Assembly (NCBI RefSeq): GCF_014197855.1
Contig: NZ_JACIGJ010000002.1
Coordinates: 310,001 to 374,000 of the forward strand
Direction: 5' to 3'
Source: Roseospira marina
Lineage (GTDB): Bacteria > Pseudomonadota > Alphaproteobacteria > Rhodospirillales > Rhodospirillaceae
DNA length: 64,000 nucleotides
The notes under the pieces were generated by a model. That model was given only the letters and a program-made list of their open reading frames with translations, ran no database searches and had not been told where the DNA came from. This document shows positions 54,387-62,548 of this stretch, piece by piece (within the stretch, counting starts at the first letter, position 1; every line of letters starts with the position of its first letter). Both the position numbers and the translations under genes were made by a program.

Positions 54387-55868
54387 ATGGATGCCCCAAT
54401 GGATGACGCCCCCACCTACCTTCTGACCGGCGACACCGGCGACTGGGAGGTCGTGATCGGCCTGGAGGTCCACTGTCAGGTCATCTCCCACGCCAAGCTG
54501 TTCTCCGGTGCCTCGACCACGTTCGGCGCCGCGCCGAACAGCCAGGTCTCGCTGGTCGACGCCGCCATGCCCGGCATGCTGCCGGTCATCAACCGCGCCT
54601 GTGTCGAGCAGGCGGTGCGGACCGGCCTTGGCCTGCGCGCGCAGATCAACAACCGCTCCGTGTTCGCGCGCAAAAACTACTTCTACGCCGACCTGCCGCA
54701 GGGCTACCAGATCAGCCAGTACGAATTGCCGGTCGTCGGCGAGGGTACGCTGATCCTCGACATGCCGGACGGCTCCTCCCGCTCCGTCGGGATCGAGCGC
54801 CTGCACCTGGAGCAGGACGCCGGCAAGTCGCTGCACGACCAGCACCCGACGAAGTCGTTCATCGACCTAAACCGCTCCGGCGTGGCGCTGATGGAGATCG
54901 TCTCCAAGCCCGACATGCGTAGCCCGGAAGAGGCCGGCGCCTACCTGCGCAAGCTGCGCTCCATCCTGCGCTACCTGGGCACCTGCGACGGCAACATGGA
55001 GGAAGGCTCCATGCGCGCCGACGTGAACGTGTCGGTGCGCCCCGTGGGCGAGACCGGCCTGCGCACCCGCTGCGAGGTCAAGAACGTCAACTCCGTGCGA
55101 TTCGTGATGCAGGCGATCGAGACCGAGGCCCAGCGCCACATCGAGATCTGGGAGTCCGGCGGCGAAGTCTCGCAGGAGACCCGCCTGTTCGACCCGGCCA
55201 AGGGCGAGACGCGCTCCATGCGCAGCAAGGAAGAGGCGCACGACTACCGCTACTTCCCCGACCCGGACCTGTTGCCGCTGGAGTTCGACGACGCCTTCGT
55301 CGACGCCATCCGCGCCACCCTGCCCGAGCTGCCGGACGACAAGAAGGCGCGCTTCATCGCCGATTTCGGGCTGACGCCCTACGATGCGTCGGTGCTGGTG
55401 GTGGATTGGCGCGAAGCCGATTTCTTCGAGCGCGTCGCCAAGGGTCGCGACGGCAAGACCGCCGCCAACTGGGTCATCTCCACCCTCTTCGGCACGCTGA
55501 ACAAGATGGGCGTGGGTGTGGAAGACAGCCCCGTGTCCGCCGAAAACCTGGGCAAATTGATCGACCTGATCGCGGACGACACCATCTCCGGCCGTATCGC
55601 CAAGGACGTCTACGAAATCATGGTCGAGACCGGCGAGGCCCCGGATACAATCGTGGAAGAGCGCGGCCTGAAGCAGGTGAAGGATACCGGCGCCATTGAG
55701 GCCGCGATTGACGCCGTGATGGCCGCCAATCCGGACAAGGTTGCCGAGGTTCAGGGCGGCAAGGAAAAGCTGCTCGGCTGGTTCACCGGCCAGGTCATGA
55801 AAGCCACCCAGGGCAAAGCCAACCCCGGCATGGTCAACGAGCTGCTCAAGAAGAAAATTTTGGGGTAA
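54387..55868 (+). CDS. gatB: Asp-tRNA(Asn)/Glu-tRNA(Gln) amidotransferase subunit B
   Basis: GatB of 493 residues, the subunit that activates the aminoacyl-tRNA carboxylate with [55 protein letters not shown] and [20 protein letters not shown] are family hallmarks; the C-terminal GatB/YqeY tail domain ends in [13 protein letters not shown]. Full length. It is the last gene of gatCAB; a stem-loop follows at 55897-55926. Confidence 0.97.
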   Translation: MDAPMDDAPTYLLTGDTGDWEVVIGLEVHCQVISHAKLFSGASTTFGAAPNSQVSLVDAAMPGMLPVINRACVEQAVRTGLGLRAQINNRSVFARKNYFYADLPQGYQISQYELPVVGEGTLILDMPDGSSRSVGIERLHLEQDAGKSLHDQHPTKSFIDLNRSGVALMEIVSKPDMRSPEEAGAYLRKLRSILRYLGTCDGNMEEGSMRADVNVSVRPVGETGLRTRCEVKNVNSVRFVMQAIETEAQRHIEIWESGGEVSQETRLFDPAKGETRSMRSKEEAHDYRYFPDPDLLPLEFDDAFVDAIRATLPELPDDKKARFIADFGLTPYDASVLVVDWREADFFERVAKGRDGKTAANWVISTLFGTLNKMGVGVEDSPVSAENLGKLIDLIADDTISGRIAKDVYEIMVETGEAPDTIVEERGLKQVKDTGAIEAAIDAVMAANPDKVAEVQGGKEKLLGWFTGQVMKATQGKANPGMVNELLKKKILG

Positions 55869-55896
55869 GGGACTCGGGGTCCCGTGTTGCATCGGT

Positions 55897-55926
55897 CCGT
55901 CGAACGCCGACGCCCGCGTTCGACGG
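55897..55926 (+). terminator. Stem-loop downstream of gatB, possible terminator
   Basis: CCGTCGAACG and CGTTCGACGG form a perfect 10-base stem around a 10-base loop, 28 bases after the gatB stop. There is no T-run, so it may be a Rho-dependent or processing structure that ends the gatCAB message. Confidence 0.45.
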
Positions 55927-56409
55927 ATGCGTCAGCGCTGGGTGCGATGTGGCGGCACTCCATCAACGATCTGTGTTTGGCGGATCACGGTGGAGTCCTC
56001 ACACGCATCGCCGCCTGGACCGCCAACAAGACCGAAGCCCATCTGGCCGCCGCCTTCGCCGATCCGACGTTGTCGTGGCCCCTTGCGTGGACATCGCAGA
56101 CGGCAAATCTGGTCCTGTCCCTCGACCCGGTGTCAGATTGGACACGTGCGCCAGCGTCTTGCCTGCCAAACGCAGCCCCAGGAGCCCGTAGGAAGACTCG
56201 TGAGTGGCCTTCTGCGGTTCCCTGGCGGGGGGTTGTTGGGAGCGGGGAAGGAAGGCGGGCCTGTGAGAGTCATTTATGGGCGGCCTGCGTGGCGCCCGAA
56301 ACCGTCTTGAACACGGTGGCGGGGCAGCCCACGCACGGCCCCACCGTGACCCGGCGCCGTGTACCATCAACGTGTATCGGCGGTCAGAGCGCCCAAAGGA
56401 TAAGATATT

Positions 56410-56427
56410 GATTTTATTAAAAAAATC
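56410..56427 (-). terminator. T-rich terminator-like tract after tRNA-Gln
   Basis: On the minus strand, just past the tRNA 3' end, GATTTT and AAAATC flank a short A/T loop, with a run of seven T directly after the CCA end region. It is a weak stem but the T-run is unusual for this GC-rich DNA and fits termination of the tRNA transcript. Confidence 0.5.
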
Positions 56428-56432
56428 AGGGA

Positions 56433-56506
56433 TGGCTGGGGCGCCAGGATTCGAACCTGGGATCACGGGACCAAAACCCGATGCCTTACCGCTTGGCTAC
56501 GCCCCA
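56433..56506 (-). tRNA. tRNA-Gln (anticodon UUG)
   Basis: A complete cloverleaf reads on the minus strand: acceptor TGGGGCG paired with CGCCCCA, D-arm GCC..GGC, anticodon stem CGGG/CCCG with loop TTTTGGT (anticodon TTG), T-arm CCAGG-TTCGAAT-CCTGG. The U1-A72 end pair and discriminator G are typical of bacterial tRNA-Gln. CCA is encoded. Length is 74 bases. GatCAB encoded just upstream would supply Gln-tRNA(Gln) by amidation if the genome has no GlnRS. Confidence 0.97.
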
Positions 56507-56545
56507 CCGGTCCACGCCACACGAGGCGGCGGGCTCAAGGCGGGC

Positions 56546-56575
56546 AAACTTGTCGAAGCCGGCGGCCCGCGTCAA
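56546..56575 (-). promoter_or_regulatory. Promoter of tRNA-Gln
   Basis: On the minus strand CTTGACG (plus 56570-56575 covers TTGACG) and AAGTTT (56546-56551) are separated by 18 GC-rich bases. The CTTGAC -35 form is common in alphaproteobacterial tRNA and rRNA promoters. The tRNA starts about 40 bases beyond the -10 box. Confidence 0.45.
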
Positions 56576-56642
56576 GTCGGAAAGAGCACGGTCGGCGTAC
56601 CGCCGCTCTTTTCACGGCGGCACGCCCCATAAGCCGCCCGGC

Positions 56643-56936
56643 CTAGACGCCTGCGAGCGCGTTCATATGGCGGGCCAGTGCAATGTCCTTCTCGGTCACG
56701 CCCCCGGCGTCGTGGGTGGACAGGGTCACCTCGACCGTCTTGAACACGTTGAACCATTCGGGATGGTGATCGGCCTTTTCGGCGGCCAAGGCAACCCGGG
56801 CCATGAACCCGAAGGCCTCGCTGAAGTCGCCGAAGGTGAAAGTCTTCGTGATGGCGTCGCGACCTTCGACCTCGGTCCAGCCGGACAGCGTCGCCAGGGC
56901 CTCGGCGCGGGCGGGGTCGGTAAGCGGTGCGGACAT
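56643..56936 (-). CDS. phhB: Pterin-4a-carbinolamine dehydratase
   Basis: Protein of 97 residues, the full length of the family (PhhB/PCBD). [54 protein letters not shown] contains the catalytic HHPEW motif. It dehydrates 4a-hydroxytetrahydrobiopterin after aromatic amino acid hydroxylation. No phenylalanine hydroxylase is in the window. GAGGAGG lies 6 bases before the ATG. Confidence 0.95.
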   Translation of the reverse strand: MSAPLTDPARAEALATLSGWTEVEGRDAITKTFTFGDFSEAFGFMARVALAAEKADHHPEWFNVFKTVEVTLSTHDAGGVTEKDIALARHMNALAGV

Positions 56937-57026
56937 AAGCGCCTCCTCGTGTTACACCCCCGGCAGATTGGCCGGACGCCCGGCCAGATCAACCCCCGCA
57001 GCCCGATCCGCCGGACGACACGCGCC

Positions 57027-57443
57027 ATGACCACGCCCGCCCGCTTCACCACGCCCCCCTCTCTGGCCGACCTGGACGCCTTGGCGCAGGGTGCGTTGGA
57101 AACGATCCCGGTCCCGCTGCGGCGTATGACCGAAGGGCTTGCGATCCGCATCGAAGAGTTCCCGGACGAGGATGTCTGCGTGGAGATGGAACTGGAGAGC
57201 CCGTACGATCTTCTCGGCCTATATCAGGGCGTTGCACTGCCGTTCAAAAGTGTCAACGATGCCCCGGACGATGTGGATCGGGTCTTTTTGTACCGGGCGC
57301 CGATCCTGGACTATTGGTGCGAGACGGGCGAGGACCTGACGCATATCGTCCGGCATGTGCTGATCCACGAGATCGGCCATCACTTCGGCTTCTCGGATGA
57401 CGATATGGAAGGGATCGAGGCGGCGGCCGACGATCCATTTTGA
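57027..57443 (+). CDS. Zincin-like metallopeptidase-family protein (PF06262)
   Basis: Protein of 138 residues with the HExxH zinc motif in VLIHEIGHHFGFSDDDM. The rest of the small domain (ALETIPVPLRRMTEGLAIRIEEFPDE, LLGLYQGVALP, RVFLYRAPILDYWCETGEDL) fits the possible zinc metallopeptidase family PF06262, whose substrates are unknown. No signal peptide, so probably cytoplasmic. The ATG at 57027 is the only start that fits the family N-terminus; its ribosome site is weak. The cyclase gene follows 24 bases later. Confidence 0.85.
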   Translation: MTTPARFTTPPSLADLDALAQGALETIPVPLRRMTEGLAIRIEEFPDEDVCVEMELESPYDLLGLYQGVALPFKSVNDAPDDVDRVFLYRAPILDYWCETGEDLTHIVRHVLIHEIGHHFGFSDDDMEGIEAAADDPF

Positions 57444-57467
57444 CCGGACCACTCGGAAGGCGCGGCC

Positions 57468-58151
57468 ATGACGGACATTATCGATCTCACCCAGACCTTC
57501 GAGGACGGCATGCCGGGGTTCCGGATGAAGGGACCGGACGGCGTGCCGCGCGCGTTCACGGCCTCGGTCCAGCCGTTCCTGACCCATGAGGCGTCAGCCC
57601 CGAACTACGCCGATGGGGTCTCGTTCGAGATCACCGAGGTGCAGTTCCAGACCTCGATCGGCACCTATCTCGACTCGCCCCGCCACCGCTACCCGGGGCG
57701 GGCGGACATTGCGGACCTGCCGCTGGCATCCCTGATCCTCGACGGCGTCGTGGTGGATGGGCGCGCGGCAACGCCGGAGCGGCCGCTGGGCGTCGCCGAG
57801 CTGCCGCCGGCGGAATCGCTGCGGGGCAAGGCCGTGCTGATCCGCTTCGGCTGGGACCGGCACTGGGGCACGGACGCGTATTTTCGCTATCCGATCGTGG
57901 ACCGGGCCGGACTGGCCCATTTGCGCGACGCCGACATCGGCCTGTTCGGCGTCGATACCATCAACGCCGACGATAGCGCGGACCTCGAACGCCCGGCGCA
58001 CACATGGTTTCTGGACTCCGGCATTCACATCGTCGAGAACCTGCGCGGCCTGGAGGCCCTGGGGGACCGCCCGTTCCGCTTTTTCGCCATCCCGCTCAAG
58101 GTCCGGGCCGCCGCCGCGTTCCCGGTGCGGGCGTTCGCCGAGGTGCGCTGA
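57468..58151 (+). CDS. Cyclase-family protein (kynurenine formamidase-like fold)
   Basis: Protein of 227 residues of the PF04199 cyclase family, which includes kynurenine formamidase KynB. DLTQTFEDGMPGF at the start and the central GTYLDSPRHRYPG are typical positions. The metal-site motif HxGTHxD reads SIGTYLD here, so two of the His ligands are replaced (Ser, Tyr) while Asp remains; later His residues (SPRHRYPG, DSGIHIVENL) are kept. Activity is therefore uncertain. GGAAGG lies 7 bases before the ATG. It follows the zincin gene by 24 bases, likely in one transcript. Confidence 0.82.
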   Translation: MTDIIDLTQTFEDGMPGFRMKGPDGVPRAFTASVQPFLTHEASAPNYADGVSFEITEVQFQTSIGTYLDSPRHRYPGRADIADLPLASLILDGVVVDGRAATPERPLGVAELPPAESLRGKAVLIRFGWDRHWGTDAYFRYPIVDRAGLAHLRDADIGLFGVDTINADDSADLERPAHTWFLDSGIHIVENLRGLEALGDRPFRFFAIPLKVRAAAAFPVRAFAEVR

Positions 58152-58257
58152 CGGCACGCCGGACCGGAAACGATGGCACCAAGCGCGGAACACGGAGTGC
58201 GCGATGTCCTCGCCACGTCCGAAAGATTAAATCGCCGTAACGCTTCGGCGCTTATCG

Positions 58258-58285
58258 TTGATTTCCGCCCGGTTTCATCCATATT
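58258..58285 (+). promoter_or_regulatory. Candidate promoter of the BI-1/YccA gene
   Basis: TTGATT (58258-58263), 16 bases, CATATT (58280-58285). Transcription would begin about 35 bases before the ATG at 58327, a normal leader length. Confidence 0.45.
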
Positions 58286-58326
58286 TCGTACCGAAATCGT
58301 CCTCCATCTCCACCAGAGGTGCAACC

Positions 58327-59070
58327 ATGGCATACAACGTTGACCGCCGTACTATGACCCGCGGGCAGGCGGAAGCCGCGCAGATCGACGTCGGTCTGCG
58401 CTCGTACATGCTTCGGGTCTACAACCTGATGGCGTCCGGCCTGCTGCTGTCGGGCATCGTGGCCGTAATGATCGATGTCGTGCCCGTGTTCCGGGATCTG
58501 TTCTACGTCACCCAGGGTGGCCAGATGGTCGGCCTGACCCTGCTGGGCACCCTGGCGATGTGGTCACCGCTGATTGTCTTGTTCGGTGCCATGTTCATGA
58601 TGCGCTCGGCCAGCGCCGCCATGGTTCAGAGCATGTACTGGCTGTTCGTGGCGCTCCAGGGCGTCGGCCTGTCGGTGCTGCTGCAGATCTACACCGACGC
58701 CAGTGTGGTGCGGGTGTTCTTCATCACCGCCGCTGCCTTCGCCGGGCTGAGCCTGTATGGCTACACGACCAAGCGCAACCTGTCGGGTATGGCCAGCTTC
58801 CTGGTCATGGGCCTTATCGGGATCCTGATCGCGGCCGTCGTGAACCTCTTCATCGCCAGCAGCATGCTGCAGTTCATCATCAGCGCCGCGGGCGTGCTGG
58901 TGTTCGCAGGCCTCACCGCCTACGACACCCAGCGCATCAAGGAAGAGTACAGCGCGACCATGGACCGCGAGACCATGTCCAAGTCCGCGACCTGGGGCGC
59001 CCTGTCGTTGTACATCAACTTCATCAACCTGCTTCAGTTCCTGCTGTACTTCCTCGGCAACCGCGAATAG
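58327..59070 (+). CDS. Bax inhibitor-1/YccA-family membrane protein
   Basis: Integral membrane protein of 247 residues with seven hydrophobic segments. It shows family segments LRSYMLRVYNLMASGLLLSG, YGYTTKRNLSGMASFLVMGLIG and the C-terminal GLTAYDTQRIKEEYS with the conserved Asp pair region. Members of this family are proton-sensitive calcium leak channels in some bacteria (BsYetJ); E. coli YccA modulates FtsH. The start at 58327 is supported by AGAGGTG 6 bases upstream. It is followed by a strong terminator, so it is probably transcribed alone. Confidence 0.93.
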   Translation: MAYNVDRRTMTRGQAEAAQIDVGLRSYMLRVYNLMASGLLLSGIVAVMIDVVPVFRDLFYVTQGGQMVGLTLLGTLAMWSPLIVLFGAMFMMRSASAAMVQSMYWLFVALQGVGLSVLLQIYTDASVVRVFFITAAAFAGLSLYGYTTKRNLSGMASFLVMGLIGILIAAVVNLFIASSMLQFIISAAGVLVFAGLTAYDTQRIKEEYSATMDRETMSKSATWGALSLYINFINLLQFLLYFLGNRE

Positions 59071-59126
59071 GAACGGCCATCGGGTCGGCCCCGCGTCCGG
59101 AGTGTGGCGCGGGGCACACGAAGACA

Positions 59127-59157
59127 GGGCTTCGGACATCCGTCCGGAGCCCTTTTT
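59127..59157 (+). terminator. Rho-independent terminator of the BI-1/YccA gene
   Basis: GGGCTTCGGAC and GTCCGGAGCCC form an 11-base stem with one G-U pair around a 4-base loop, followed by TTTTT. It lies 57 bases after the stop codon. Confidence 0.92.
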
Positions 59158-59251
59158 CTATGCCGGTCTACGTTGAGGGGGAGAGAGGATGATCGGCGTG
59201 TCAGCCCCGTGCAGGGGCCCCGCCCCGCTGGAGCGAGGGCCGGTCGGCCTT

Positions 59252-59288
59252 ACCAGCCTGCGGTGCGTTGGCCTCACCGCAGGCTGGT
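59252..59288. other. Long perfect stem-loop at the end of a minus-strand gene
   Basis: ACCAGCCTGCGGTG and CACCGCAGGCTGGT make a perfect 14-base stem around a 9-base loop, directly beside the stop codon of the coiled-coil gene at 59290. No T-run follows on either strand. It could end or stabilise the minus-strand message. Confidence 0.6.
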
Positions 59289-59289
59289 A

Positions 59290-60195
59290 TTACAGCCCGT
59301 CCTTGGCGATCCCGGCCATCAGCTTGCGAGCGACCTCGCCGGCGCCCATGTCCTCCAGGATCATGAAATAGCCCTGGGCCACGCTGGCCTTCATGGCCGG
59401 CAAGGTGGAGGTCGGGTCGTTGTACAGCATGGCGCGCGCCTGATTCAGGTCGTGCAGGGAGAGCGCGAACTTCTCCAGGTACTTGGCCTTCAGGTCCTCC
59501 ACGCCGGCGCGGGCCCGCTTGACGTCGCCACGCAGGGTGTCGCGCTCGGCCCGGGCCGCGTCCGCGATGCGGCGGGCTTCGTCGCGTTCCGCTTCCACCC
59601 TGGCCAGCACCACGCGCGCTGCTTCCAGATCCTCGCGGGCGCGGGCCAGGTCCGCGTTCATGCCCGCCTGCCGCCGCTCCCGATCGACCAGGATACGGTT
59701 CATGCGTCCCATCGCCGCGCGCTGATCGCGCAACGCACCAAGCGCCTCGGCCATGCGTTGGTTGAGCGCACGCAGATCGCGCCGCGTCTCCGCCATCATG
59801 GCCGCGTCGTCCAGGCCGCCAGCGGCCGCAATGGCCTTGATGCGCCGGAAGGTGCGGACATACCCCCCGATCAGGGCGGCCTGCACCGGCAGCCCCACGA
59901 TTAACCCGGCCGCCGAAAGACGCGCGCGCCCCGGCCGATCCACCGCCAGCGCCGCGATCGCCTGTTCAATCGCGGTATCCAGAGCATCGTCCGCCACGGC
60001 GGCGGTCAAATGAACCCAGGTGCGGATCACATCGGGCTCGCGCGGGTCCCCGAGGGGACGCGCCGCCCCCTCCTCCGTCTCCAGCATGCCATCCAGCGCC
60101 GCCGCGAGACTCTCCACCGGCATGCCGGCGGATGCCGATGGGTCCCTCCCCGACGCCCCCCCGGGGCCGGGCGCCGGGTCAGCCTGCGTCGCCAT
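59290..60195 (-). CDS. Coiled-coil protein of unknown function
   Basis: Protein of 301 residues. Residues 1-60 are a Pro/Ala/Gly-rich start, 60-120 a helical region with a short hydrophobic stretch (LSAAGLIVGLPVQAALIGGYVRTF) that may be a membrane helix or buried helix, and 130-250 a long coiled coil (RRDLRALNQRMAEALGALRD, LVDRERRQAGMNADLARARE, RVEAERDEARRIADAARAER). The last 45 residues (FALSLHDLNQARAMLYNDPT, AVAQGYFMILEDMGAGEV) are a separate conserved-looking helix pair. No family recognised. GGAG is 8 bases before the ATG, which overlaps the end of the preceding gene by 17 bases, so the two are translationally coupled. Confidence 0.7.
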   Translation of the reverse strand: MATQADPAPGPGGASGRDPSASAGMPVESLAAALDGMLETEEGAARPLGDPREPDVIRTWVHLTAAVADDALDTAIEQAIAALAVDRPGRARLSAAGLIVGLPVQAALIGGYVRTFRRIKAIAAAGGLDDAAMMAETRRDLRALNQRMAEALGALRDQRAAMGRMNRILVDRERRQAGMNADLARAREDLEAARVVLARVEAERDEARRIADAARAERDTLRGDVKRARAGVEDLKAKYLEKFALSLHDLNQARAMLYNDPTSTLPAMKASVAQGYFMILEDMGAGEVARKLMAGIAKDGL

Positions 60196-60595
60196 GGTTG
60201 CTTCTCCGGGCGCGCGTCACCTCGCTCTCCAACTCGGCAATATAGCGGGACGCCTGATCGAGCAGATCGTTGAGCCGACGGTTCTCATGGCGGAGCTGGG
60301 CGACGATCCGGCTGGCGTACAGGGCATGCTGCAGCGGATCGGACACCTCCGCAGCCTCCGTGCCGAGGGTGCGCCGGGCCGGCACATCGGCGTGCGGCGC
60401 CCCGTCGCGCGCCGCCGGTGCGCGATTGACGGTGACGGTCAGGCTGCCGCCCAGAACATCGTCGATGGAGCCGCCGGCATCCTCCAGGTGAGCACGCGCG
60501 CGATCGAGCGCGCTCAGCGCCTCGGCGCCATCGGCACGCAGGGCCAGAGCCATGATCTTGCGAAACCGCTCGCGATCAAAGCGGGACCAGTCCAT
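60179..60595 (-). CDS. Small protein of unknown function coupled to a coiled-coil protein
   Basis: Protein of 138 residues in two parts. The N-terminal half (FDRERFRKIMALALRADG, ALDRARAHLEDAGGSIDDVL) resembles the short helical DUF2786-type start seen in DNA-handling proteins, but this is only a loose likeness. The C-terminal 45 residues form a helix with heptads (SRIVAQLRHENRRLNDLLDQ, ASRYIAELESEVTRARRS) that could pair with the coiled coil of the next gene, with which it overlaps by 17 bases. No signal peptide or membrane segment. The function is unknown. Confidence 0.65.
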   Translation of the reverse strand: MDWSRFDRERFRKIMALALRADGAEALSALDRARAHLEDAGGSIDDVLGGSLTVTVNRAPAARDGAPHADVPARRTLGTEAAEVSDPLQHALYASRIVAQLRHENRRLNDLLDQASRYIAELESEVTRARRSNHGDAG

Positions 60596-60799
60596 TCACT
60601 CACCACGATTATTGGAAGTCCTGGTCATCGGTGTCCCCAAGACAGACCCAAGGACACGCCCTGGAACCACCCCAACACCACACGCCCATTCTGACCGATC
60701 CCGGTCCCGGCGTCGAGGGGAGCCAGCCCCATGTCGGGGCTATCGGGCGCGAACCCAAGAGGCTGGCGCCGCCGATCCCACTACCGCGTCACGCCAAGA

Positions 60800-60822
60800 G
60801 GCCCCGGGCCGGAGCCGGGGCC
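60800..60822 (-). terminator. GC-rich stem-loop downstream of the second chemoreceptor
   Basis: GGCCCCGG and CCGGGGCC form a perfect 8-base stem around a 7-base loop, 38 bases past the chemoreceptor stop on the minus strand. It has no T-run; a terminator role is only possible. Confidence 0.35.
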
Positions 60823-60859
60823 GTCAACCCTGTCGTGGGGGGCCGTTCGGTTCGGGCCC

Positions 60860-62548
60860 TCAATCCTGGCGCACACGGGCCAGGAAGCGGTTTACCTCTT
60901 GGGTCAGCGTGTCGGCGTTGCCGGCCAGATCGCCGGCGGCGCCCTGGACGTCGGAGGAGGCCCGACCGGCGTCCTCGGCGCCGGCGCTGACGCGCTGGAT
61001 CGTCTGCGTCACATCCTGGGCGGCGTGGGCGGTTTGCTCGACGTTGTGGGCGATCTCGCGGGTGGCGGCGGACTGCTGCTCCACGGCGGCGGCGATGGAC
61101 TGGCTGATCTCGGCGATCTGACGCACCACCGCGCCGATGCCCTGCACGGCGGTCACGGCGCTCTGTGTTTCACTCTGGACGCCACGGATCCGGCCGGCGA
61201 TGTCATCGGTGGCGCGGCCGGTCTGGGTCGCCAGGGTCTTGACCTCGTTGGCGACCACGGCGAAGCCCTTGCCCGCGTCGCCGGCGCGCGCGGCCTCGAT
61301 GGTCGCATTAAGCGCCAGCAAGTTGGTCTGCTCCGCGATATCGGTGATGAGCTTGACGACTTCGTCGATTTCCTTGGCCGAGGTGCTGAGGCCATCGATC
61401 TGCCGGTTGGCCTCGTCGACCTTCGTCGTGGCGTCCGCCGCGATCGCACTGCTTTGCGTGGCTTGGCGACTGATTTCCTGGATGGAGCTCGACAGCTCCT
61501 CCGACGCCGCACTGACGGTCTGAATGCCCGCGCTGGCCTGTTCCGCCGCCGCCGCGACGCTGGCCGCCTGCGCGCCCGTCCGATCGGCGATCGCGGCCAT
61601 GCGCTCGGCGGTGGCCTGCAACTGTGTCGCCGCACTGGATACGGTGGCGACGACACCGCCGACAGCGCCCTCGAAATCGTCGGCCACATTCAGCATCAGG
61701 CGGCGATGCTCGGCTTCGGCCTCGCGCTCCGCCTGCGCCTGTTCGGCCCTCAGGCGCTCCATGTCCCTGGCGTTTTCCTTGAAGACCTGGACGGCGCCGG
61801 CCATGGCGCCGATCTCGTCACGGCGACCGGTATCCGGCACCTGGATGTCGAGGTTGCCGCCTGCGAGCGTCGTCATCGTGGACGTGAGGTTCTTCAACGG
61901 GGCGGTGATGCCGTGCAGGACGAGATAGGCCGCGATCGCCGACACCAGCAGGGCCGCCAGCGCAATCCCGGCCAGCTGCAGGGTATTTTCGAACGCTTTC
62001 TCGGAAACGCTGCTGACGTAGACGCCCGTGCCGATCGCCCATTGCCAAGGCGCGAACCCCGCCGTCCAGGACACTTTTTCTTCCGGCGTTGTGGATCCGG
62101 CACGCGGGAAGCTATAGGTCATCGTGCCCCCTCCGGCACGGGCCGTGGCGGCAGCCTCCGCCACGAGGCTCTTCCCGTCCGAATCGGTAAGATCGAGCTT
62201 GTTTTTGCCCTCCCATTCCGGTTTTGGGGCGAGGGCAAGGCACACGCCGGACCAATCGTAGACGAAAACGTATTCTTCCCCGTTTTGGTACCGGATACTA
62301 CGAACGGCGTCCAAGGCTGCGGTTTTGGCTTCCGCTTCTGTGAGCTCGCCCTGTTGTGAACGCTCATAGTAGTTTTCGACGATGGAGAGCGCCGTTTCCG
62401 CGACGCTGCGAACTTGCTGCGTACGTTCTTCCATGAGGTGTTGGTGATTCGACTGCACTGCGAAGGCAATGGCGAAAACAAGACCAAGCCAAGCCAATGC
62501 AACCGGGAACCATATCTTCTTCGTAATTTTAATGTTATTCAGAGACAT
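60860..62548 (-). CDS. Methyl-accepting chemotaxis protein with single-Cache sensor
   Basis: Chemoreceptor of 562 residues. Transmembrane helix 1 (about 12-32), a periplasmic sCache_2 sensor (about 35-185, with YQNGEEYVFVYDWSGVCLALAP and GFAPWQWAIGTGVYV motifs), helix 2 (about 195-215), a HAMP domain (ITAPLKNLTSTMTTLAGGNL) and a signalling domain whose tip is [20 protein letters not shown] (start). No C-terminal CheR-docking sequence and no CZB domain. sCache_2 receptors often bind small carboxylates, but the ligand is not readable. The ATG at 62548 has GAGG/GGTGG 9 bases upstream; a GTG at 62560 is possible. Preceded by an unusually AT-rich upstream region. Confidence 0.92.
   Translation of the reverse strand: MSLNNIKITKKIWFPVALAWLGLVFAIAFAVQSNHQHLMEERTQQVRSVAETALSIVENYYERSQQGELTEAEAKTAALDAVRSIRYQNGEEYVFVYDWSGVCLALAPKPEWEGKNKLDLTDSDGKSLVAEAAATARAGGGTMTYSFPRAGSTTPEEKVSWTAGFAPWQWAIGTGVYVSSVSEKAFENTLQLAGIALAALLVSAIAAYLVLHGITAPLKNLTSTMTTLAGGNLDIQVPDTGRRDEIGAMAGAVQVFKENARDMERLRAEQAQAEREAEAEHRRLMLNVADDFEGAVGGVVATVSSAATQLQATAERMAAIADRTGAQAASVAAAAEQASAGIQTVSAASEELSSSIQEISRQATQSSAIAADATTKVDEANRQIDGLSTSAKEIDEVVKLITDIAEQTNLLALNATIEAARAGDAGKGFAVVANEVKTLATQTGRATDDIAGRIRGVQSETQSAVTAVQGIGAVVRQIAEISQSIAAAVEQQSAATREIAHNVEQTAHAAQDVTQTIQRVSAGAEDAGRASSDVQGAAGDLAGNADTLTQEVNRFLARVRQD

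Larger units (their letters stand above)
55869..56432. other. Long intergenic region between gatB and tRNA-Gln
   Basis: 564 bases without a supported gene. A plus-strand frame from 55884 to 56411 (175 codons) stays open; its middle part (about 55990-56090) has a high-GC third position, but it has no ribosome site, no recognisable domain and an implausible ending. It could be a decayed gene. Two small hairpins follow the gatB stop (GGGAC/GTCCC at 55869-55883 and the one at 55897-55926), and an AT-rich tract ends the region. Confidence 0.45.

Noticed and set aside
55884-56411. Open frame of 175 codons after gatB
   Set aside because: No ribosome site, no recognisable domain and it overlaps hairpins; only part has coding-like codon use. 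Reported as an intergenic region and a finding, not as a gene.
56433-56506. tRNA-Gln as an attachment site of a mobile element
   Set aside because: No second copy of the tRNA 3' sequence and no integrase gene were seen in the window.
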